Assembly: GCA_905236835.1 (NCBI GenBank)
Contig: CAJOQY010000200.1
Location: forward strand, 1-8,562
Direction of reading: 5' to 3'
Source of the DNA: an uncultured Oscillibacter sp.
Lineage (GTDB): Bacteria; Bacillota; Clostridia; Oscillospirales; Oscillospiraceae
Length of the DNA: 8,562 bases
A program made the translations under genes and the position numbers. Of the stretch, positions 6,131 to 8,562 are shown in pieces. Within the stretch, counting starts at the first letter, position 1. Each line of letters begins with the position of its first letter. The notes below the pieces were generated by a model. The model was not told the DNA's origin, searched no databases, and saw only the letters and a list, made by a program, of their open reading frames with translations.

Positions 6131-7006
6131 TCACTCCCCGCTTTTTTTCGTTGTTTTTCTGACGGTTTTCGCTTTTGACGCCGTTTCTCGCGCTTTCGCC
6201 GTCTTTTTCTCCGCCGCCGCTTTCGCTTTTTCCGCCGATTCCGCCGCCGGTTTCGCTTTCGCCGCCGTCTTTGTCGTCTTGGCTGTTTTCGCCGTCTTAT
6301 CTAATTGAAACGTCGATTTTTCGGATGATGTCCGCTCCGCGCCGCCGTCACTGTCTGACGTTTCCGGCGACGCCTCGCCGTTTTGCTTTTCTTCCTGATT
6401 TTCTTTTTGCGCGCTTTCCCCGTCCGTTTTCGCGTCTTTCGCGTCTTTTTCCGTGTCCGACGCGTCCCGCGTGTCTTTCTCCGTGTCCGGCGCGTCTTTC
6501 TTCGCGTCTTTCTTCGCGTCTTGCGCGTCTTGCTTATTTTGCGCGGCTTGCGCGTTCCGATCCGCGCCGTCCGACGCGCGCGCCGGGATGAATAATAATA
6601 TCACGCTTAACGCCGCTTCCGACGCCATCGCGAGTATCCAGATCATCGGCAGACGGCCCGTGATATAATCCGTTGTAATCAACAGATTGCGATTGACGAC
6701 AAGCCACGGCAGAACCGTCAGAACCAACAGCCACAGCGCCAGCCACAGCAGCCCAAGCGCGACCCGGCCTATATTATGATCCAATACGAAACGGATGTAC
6801 TGCGTTTGTCGGTTTTCGGCTGATTTCGCGGTGGCGTCCGGGAAGATTCGGGCGAAAATCACATACGCCCAGACGTGGCCGGACAGATACGCCAGCGCGA
6901 CGGAAAACACAACCGGCGGCAGAATGATTAAATTCAACAGCGATTCCCGGACTTCTTCCGGCAGTTCGGACAGCAGCCCCGACGCGGCGGCGGCATACAG
7001 CGGCAT
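6131..7006 (-). CDS. Three-helix membrane protein with H1-like charged tail
   Basis: A 291-aa protein I cannot assign to a family. Hydrophobic segments lie at about 24-54, 81-104 and 118-140. A loop with a basic helix (RQTQYIRFVLDHNIGR) lies between the first two. Residues 141-291 form a hydrophilic, low-complexity tail. First comes a mixed Asp/Lys repeat part (about 147-195, DAKKDAKKDA, DTEKD twice), then a Glu/Gln/Ser acidic part (about 196-230), and finally a Lys/Ala/Thr part (234-291, with KTAKTAKTTKTAAKAKPAA) like bacterial histone-H1-like tails, which bind nucleic acid. The start is ATG 7006, preceded by AGAAGGGG (7011-7018); the longer frame to 7159 runs through promoter DNA and is rejected. 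The gene is followed at once by the MinD-like ATPase gene, so the products probably work together at the membrane. Confidence 0.8.
   Translation of the reverse strand: MPLYAAAASGLLSELPEEVRESLLNLIILPPVVFSVALAYLSGHVWAYVIFARIFPDATAKSAENRQTQYIRFVLDHNIGRVALGLLWLALWLLVLTVLPWLVVNRNLLITTDYITGRLPMIWILAMASEAALSVILLFIPARASDGADRNAQAAQNKQDAQDAKKDAKKDAPDTEKDTRDASDTEKDAKDAKTDGESAQKENQEEKQNGEASPETSDSDGGAERTSSEKSTFQLDKTAKTAKTTKTAAKAKPAAESAEKAKAAAEKKTAKARETASKAKTVRKTTKKSGE
6134..6139 (-). promoter_or_regulatory. Ribosome binding site of the MinD-like gene
   Basis: GGGGAG directly precedes and overlaps the upstream stop region, 8 nt before GTG 6125. It is too close to serve GTG 6134, so it decides for the inner start. 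Placement at the end of the upstream gene suggests translational coupling. Confidence 0.55.
6441..6533 (-). repeat. Nested tandem repeats in the tail-coding region
   Basis: A 30-bp unit occurs twice in a row with few changes (6441-6470, 6471-6500). It is followed by overlapping 12-bp units (6492-6503, 6504-6515) and two identical 9-bp units (6516-6524, 6525-6533). All unit lengths are multiples of three, so copy-number change would lengthen or shorten the Asp/Lys tail without shifting the frame. Confidence 0.75.
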
Positions 7007-7030
7007 GATACCCCTTCTCTCGTTTCCGTG

Positions 7031-7055
7031 TATATAATATATATATAATATATAT
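7031..7055 (-). other. 25-base TA-alternating stretch in the leader
   Basis: Near-alternating T and A without G or C in the 5' leader of the membrane-protein gene, between the predicted transcription start (about 7072) and the RBS. It is self-complementary and would unwind easily. It is similar in composition to the spacers of the cbi operon. Confidence 0.7.
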
Positions 7056-7078
7056 CTCTCAAATAACGCGTGAATGGG

Positions 7079-7107
7079 ATTATAACATGATTTCCGGAAA
7101 TTGGCAA
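7079..7107 (-). promoter_or_regulatory. Sigma-A-type promoter of the membrane protein/ATPase operon
   Basis: On the minus strand TTGCCA (7107-7102), a 17-bp spacer and a perfect TATAAT (7084-7079) give 11 of 12 consensus bases. Transcription would start near 7072, about 66 nt before ATG 7006. Confidence 0.75.
7090..7101. promoter_or_regulatory. 12-bp palindrome in the promoter spacer (possible operator)
   Basis: ATTTCCGGAAAT is a perfect palindrome lying wholly within the -35/-10 spacer and touching the -35 box, a position where repressors commonly bind. A chance 12-bp palindrome is expected about twice in a window this size, so only the location makes it notable. Confidence 0.4.
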
Positions 7108-7157
7108 TATGGATTTTATCAAAACGCGTCCCTGATTTGACCGCTTTACGCGCTTTC

Positions 7158-7187
7158 AAAAATCCCCCCGGAAATTCGGGGGGATTT
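7158..7187 (-). terminator. Intrinsic terminator after the PAP2 gene
   Basis: On the minus strand an 11-bp perfect stem AAATCCCCCCG/CGGGGGGATTT (arms at 7187-7177 and 7170-7160) with a 6-nt loop is followed by a run of five T (7162-7158). It starts 30 bp past the PAP2 stop codon and separates this gene from the next promoter on the same strand. Confidence 0.85.
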
Positions 7188-7216
7188 CGTGTGATATAAC
7201 GCGTTTTTCGCCGGAT

Positions 7217-8197
7217 TTACGCTGTTTTCGATTGAGAAACGGTCTGATTCGCGGCGCGCTTTTCGATCCATGTCAAAACAAACGGGAACAACGCGATATA
7301 ATAGCAGGTATAAATCACGGAAAAGAAGAGTTTCCCCCAGTGAGAGCCGAGCCAGCTTGTCATAAACGGGCTGAGATAGCTTTTCAGCAGGATCATGGGA
7401 ATCAGGCCAAGCAGGCAGATCACAACGCTTTCCCGGCTGTTTTTCAAAGGCCGGAACTGAATCCATGTTTTTTCGATATAACGGGCGATGATAAAGCCGA
7501 TCATTTTGCCCAAGTCGCCGTAGCCGTCATTCATCATTTTTTGGGGGTCCATGATTAAATTACCTTCCGCGGTTAAATCCATGGGATAGGGCTTGAACGT
7601 GATATAAACAATCGCCGCCCAGCAGAAAATAAATCCGCCCAGCAAAAGCGTGTCTTCTTTTTCGGGGTGTTCGTCCAGATAAGCGAACAATTTCGCGGTC
7701 AGAATCAAACTGAGGGCGGAGATCAGCAGGGCCGTCAGGACATCCTGCGGCGTGTGTACGCCCAAATAATTTCTGGAGAATCCCGTTGTCAGGATAAATA
7801 ACACCAGAATCACGGAGAGCCAGCGCGTGGATGGATTTTTCCAAGCATTCACAGCCGTGCCGCCGGCCAGCGGCGCGGCGGTTGTCGTGTGGCCGCTGGG
7901 GAAAGAATATCCGGTCGCCGTTGTAATGGAATCGCCGGCGGGGAGAACGCGGCTGTCGCGGATCCAAGGCCGGTACACGCAGGCGGTCAGTTTAATCAGC
8001 GGCGTCATGACCATGCAGAAATAATACGACACCAGCGTATAGAGGCCGCTTTTTTTATCCCGATTCCAGTAGTAAAACACCGGGAGCAAAATTAAATACG
8101 TCGTGGCGAACATGGACACCCATTCCATGAAGGGGGTCAGGGCGTCGTTGATATTATTCCGGAAGTCCTGAAGAAAGAGCAAATATTGAATATCCAA
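7217..8197 (-). CDS. PAP2-family membrane phosphatase
   Basis: A 326-aa integral membrane protein with all three PAP2 superfamily signatures: KLTACVYRP (69-77), YSFPSGHTTTA (97-107, His103) and SRNYLGVHTPQD (141-152, His148 nucleophile and Asp152). It should hydrolyse a lipid phosphate or pyrophosphate at the outer face of the membrane. The substrate (undecaprenyl pyrophosphate, phosphatidate or other) cannot be told. The catalytic core is in the first half. The C-terminal half carries about three or four more hydrophobic segments (about 184-203, 258-272, 285-310), so it is longer than minimal PAP2 enzymes of about 200 aa and resembles the long clostridial type. The start is TTG 8197, supported by AGGAGG at 8211-8206 with an 8-nt spacer. 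It lies 37 bp after the previous gene on the same strand and ends in a clear terminator. Confidence 0.92.
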   Translation of the reverse strand: MDIQYLLFLQDFRNNINDALTPFMEWVSMFATTYLILLPVFYYWNRDKKSGLYTLVSYYFCMVMTPLIKLTACVYRPWIRDSRVLPAGDSITTATGYSFPSGHTTTAAPLAGGTAVNAWKNPSTRWLSVILVLFILTTGFSRNYLGVHTPQDVLTALLISALSLILTAKLFAYLDEHPEKEDTLLLGGFIFCWAAIVYITFKPYPMDLTAEGNLIMDPQKMMNDGYGDLGKMIGFIIARYIEKTWIQFRPLKNSRESVVICLLGLIPMILLKSYLSPFMTSWLGSHWGKLFFSVIYTCYYIALFPFVLTWIEKRAANQTVSQSKTA

Positions 8198-8205
8198 GAT
8201 TTATC

Positions 8206-8211
8206 CCTCCT
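8206..8211 (-). promoter_or_regulatory. Ribosome binding site supporting the TTG start of PAP2
   Basis: A perfect AGGAGG 8 nt before TTG 8197. The next in-frame Met (residue 24) lacks the membrane-entry segment and has no comparable site. Confidence 0.8.
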
Positions 8212-8234
8212 GATTGAATCGCCGCGCGGCGTTT

Positions 8235-8562
8235 TTATCCCGCGCCGACAGCCGCGCCGTCGAATATAATATCGCCGTTTTCCAGATAAGCGCCGAAAAC
8301 GCCCGCGAGTTCAAAACTCACGTCCCGCGCGTCGGAGAAATCCAGATACCCGGTGTATTTCGCCGCGCCGGAATAAGAGCCTGTAATATGCCAGTTGTTT
8401 TCCAAGCCCGCCAGATACGCCGCGAATTCGGCGTTTTCCGTCTCCATGGATACGCTGAAACCCTCATTGTAAGTAGCGTCGCCGTTATCGTCCGTGACTT
8501 CTCCGGCCTTGTAGCCCGTGACGCGTACAGTCACTTCCGTTCCGTAAAAGTCCCGCATATCC
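8235..8562 (-). CDS. Unrecognised protein, C-terminal part (runs off window)
   Basis: At least 108 residues, open to the window edge. The first Met (8558) has no visible RBS in the four bases before it, and the frame continues upstream as Asp, so the true start is probably outside. The sequence is acidic and rich in Gly, Tyr and Val, with beta-strand-like alternation (TEVTVRVTGYKAG, WHITGSYSGAAKYTGYLDF). It has no Cys, no membrane segment and no motif I recognise. It reads like the end of a secreted or surface beta-rich protein, which is only an impression. The PAP2 gene follows 37 bp downstream on the same strand, with no clear terminator, so co-transcription is likely. Confidence 0.65.
   Translation of the reverse strand, partial: DMRDFYGTEVTVRVTGYKAGEVTDDNGDATYNEGFSVSMETENAEFAAYLAGLENNWHITGSYSGAAKYTGYLDFSDARDVSFELAGVFGAYLENGDIIFDGAAVGAG

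Noticed and set aside
6175..6591. 138-codon frame on the plus strand opposite the charged tail
   Set aside because: The Pro/Ser/Leu/Arg low-complexity translation is what the complement of a Lys/Ala/Asp-rich coding region gives; no RBS or domain.
7007..7159. 51-codon N-terminal extension of the membrane protein
   Set aside because: It would be translated from the promoter, palindrome and TA-rich leader; ATG 7006 has a good RBS.
8221..8236. GCCGCGCGGC palindrome followed by GTTTTT as a plus-strand terminator
   Set aside because: The stem could be only 4 bp with a 2-nt loop, and no plus-strand gene ends upstream of it.

Overview
The window reads as chromosome of an anaerobic Firmicutes/Clostridia-like bacterium. 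The reasons are the strong AGGAGG-type ribosome binding sites, the mix of ATG, GTG and TTG starts, the oxygen-independent (cbi) cobalamin genes, and a two-domain P-loop protein of a type I associate with Firmicutes. This assignment is inference; there is no rRNA or marker gene. Coding DNA is GC-rich with frequent GCG/CGG, while the gene borders contain runs of 25 to 60 bases with no G or C at all.

Plus-strand half (about 1-5022). A 45-bp hairpin repeat is followed by a promoter and a gene for a two-domain P-loop protein (167-1243) whose nucleotide-binding loops both look damaged. A 305-bp gap then holds two more copies of the repeat facing each other, a degenerate remnant, a good sigma-A promoter and an 11-bp tandem repeat in the leader. 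Next comes cbiF-cbiG-cbiH (1549-4236), three consecutive ring-contraction-stage enzymes of the anaerobic corrin pathway, in the order I recall from the Salmonella cbi operon. A membrane-anchored extracytoplasmic protein of LolA/RseB-like appearance (4267-5022) closes the run, probably co-transcribed.

Minus-strand half (8562 down to 5040). The 3' part of an unrecognised gene enters from the right edge, followed by a PAP2-family membrane phosphatase (TTG start, good RBS) with a clear intrinsic terminator. A separate two-gene operon then has its own near-consensus promoter with a 12-bp palindrome in the -35/-10 spacer. It encodes a three-helix membrane protein with a 150-residue charged tail ending in a histone-H1-like Lys/Ala segment, then a MinD/ParA-type ATPase ending in a two-helix membrane hairpin. 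This pair is the best candidate for an undescribed system: a membrane-tethered ParA-like ATPase coupled to a membrane protein with a possible nucleic-acid-binding tail. The plus and minus halves converge at 5022/5040 with only 17 bp between stop codons and no visible terminator.

No tRNA, rRNA, CRISPR array, transposase or cobalamin riboswitch was seen.
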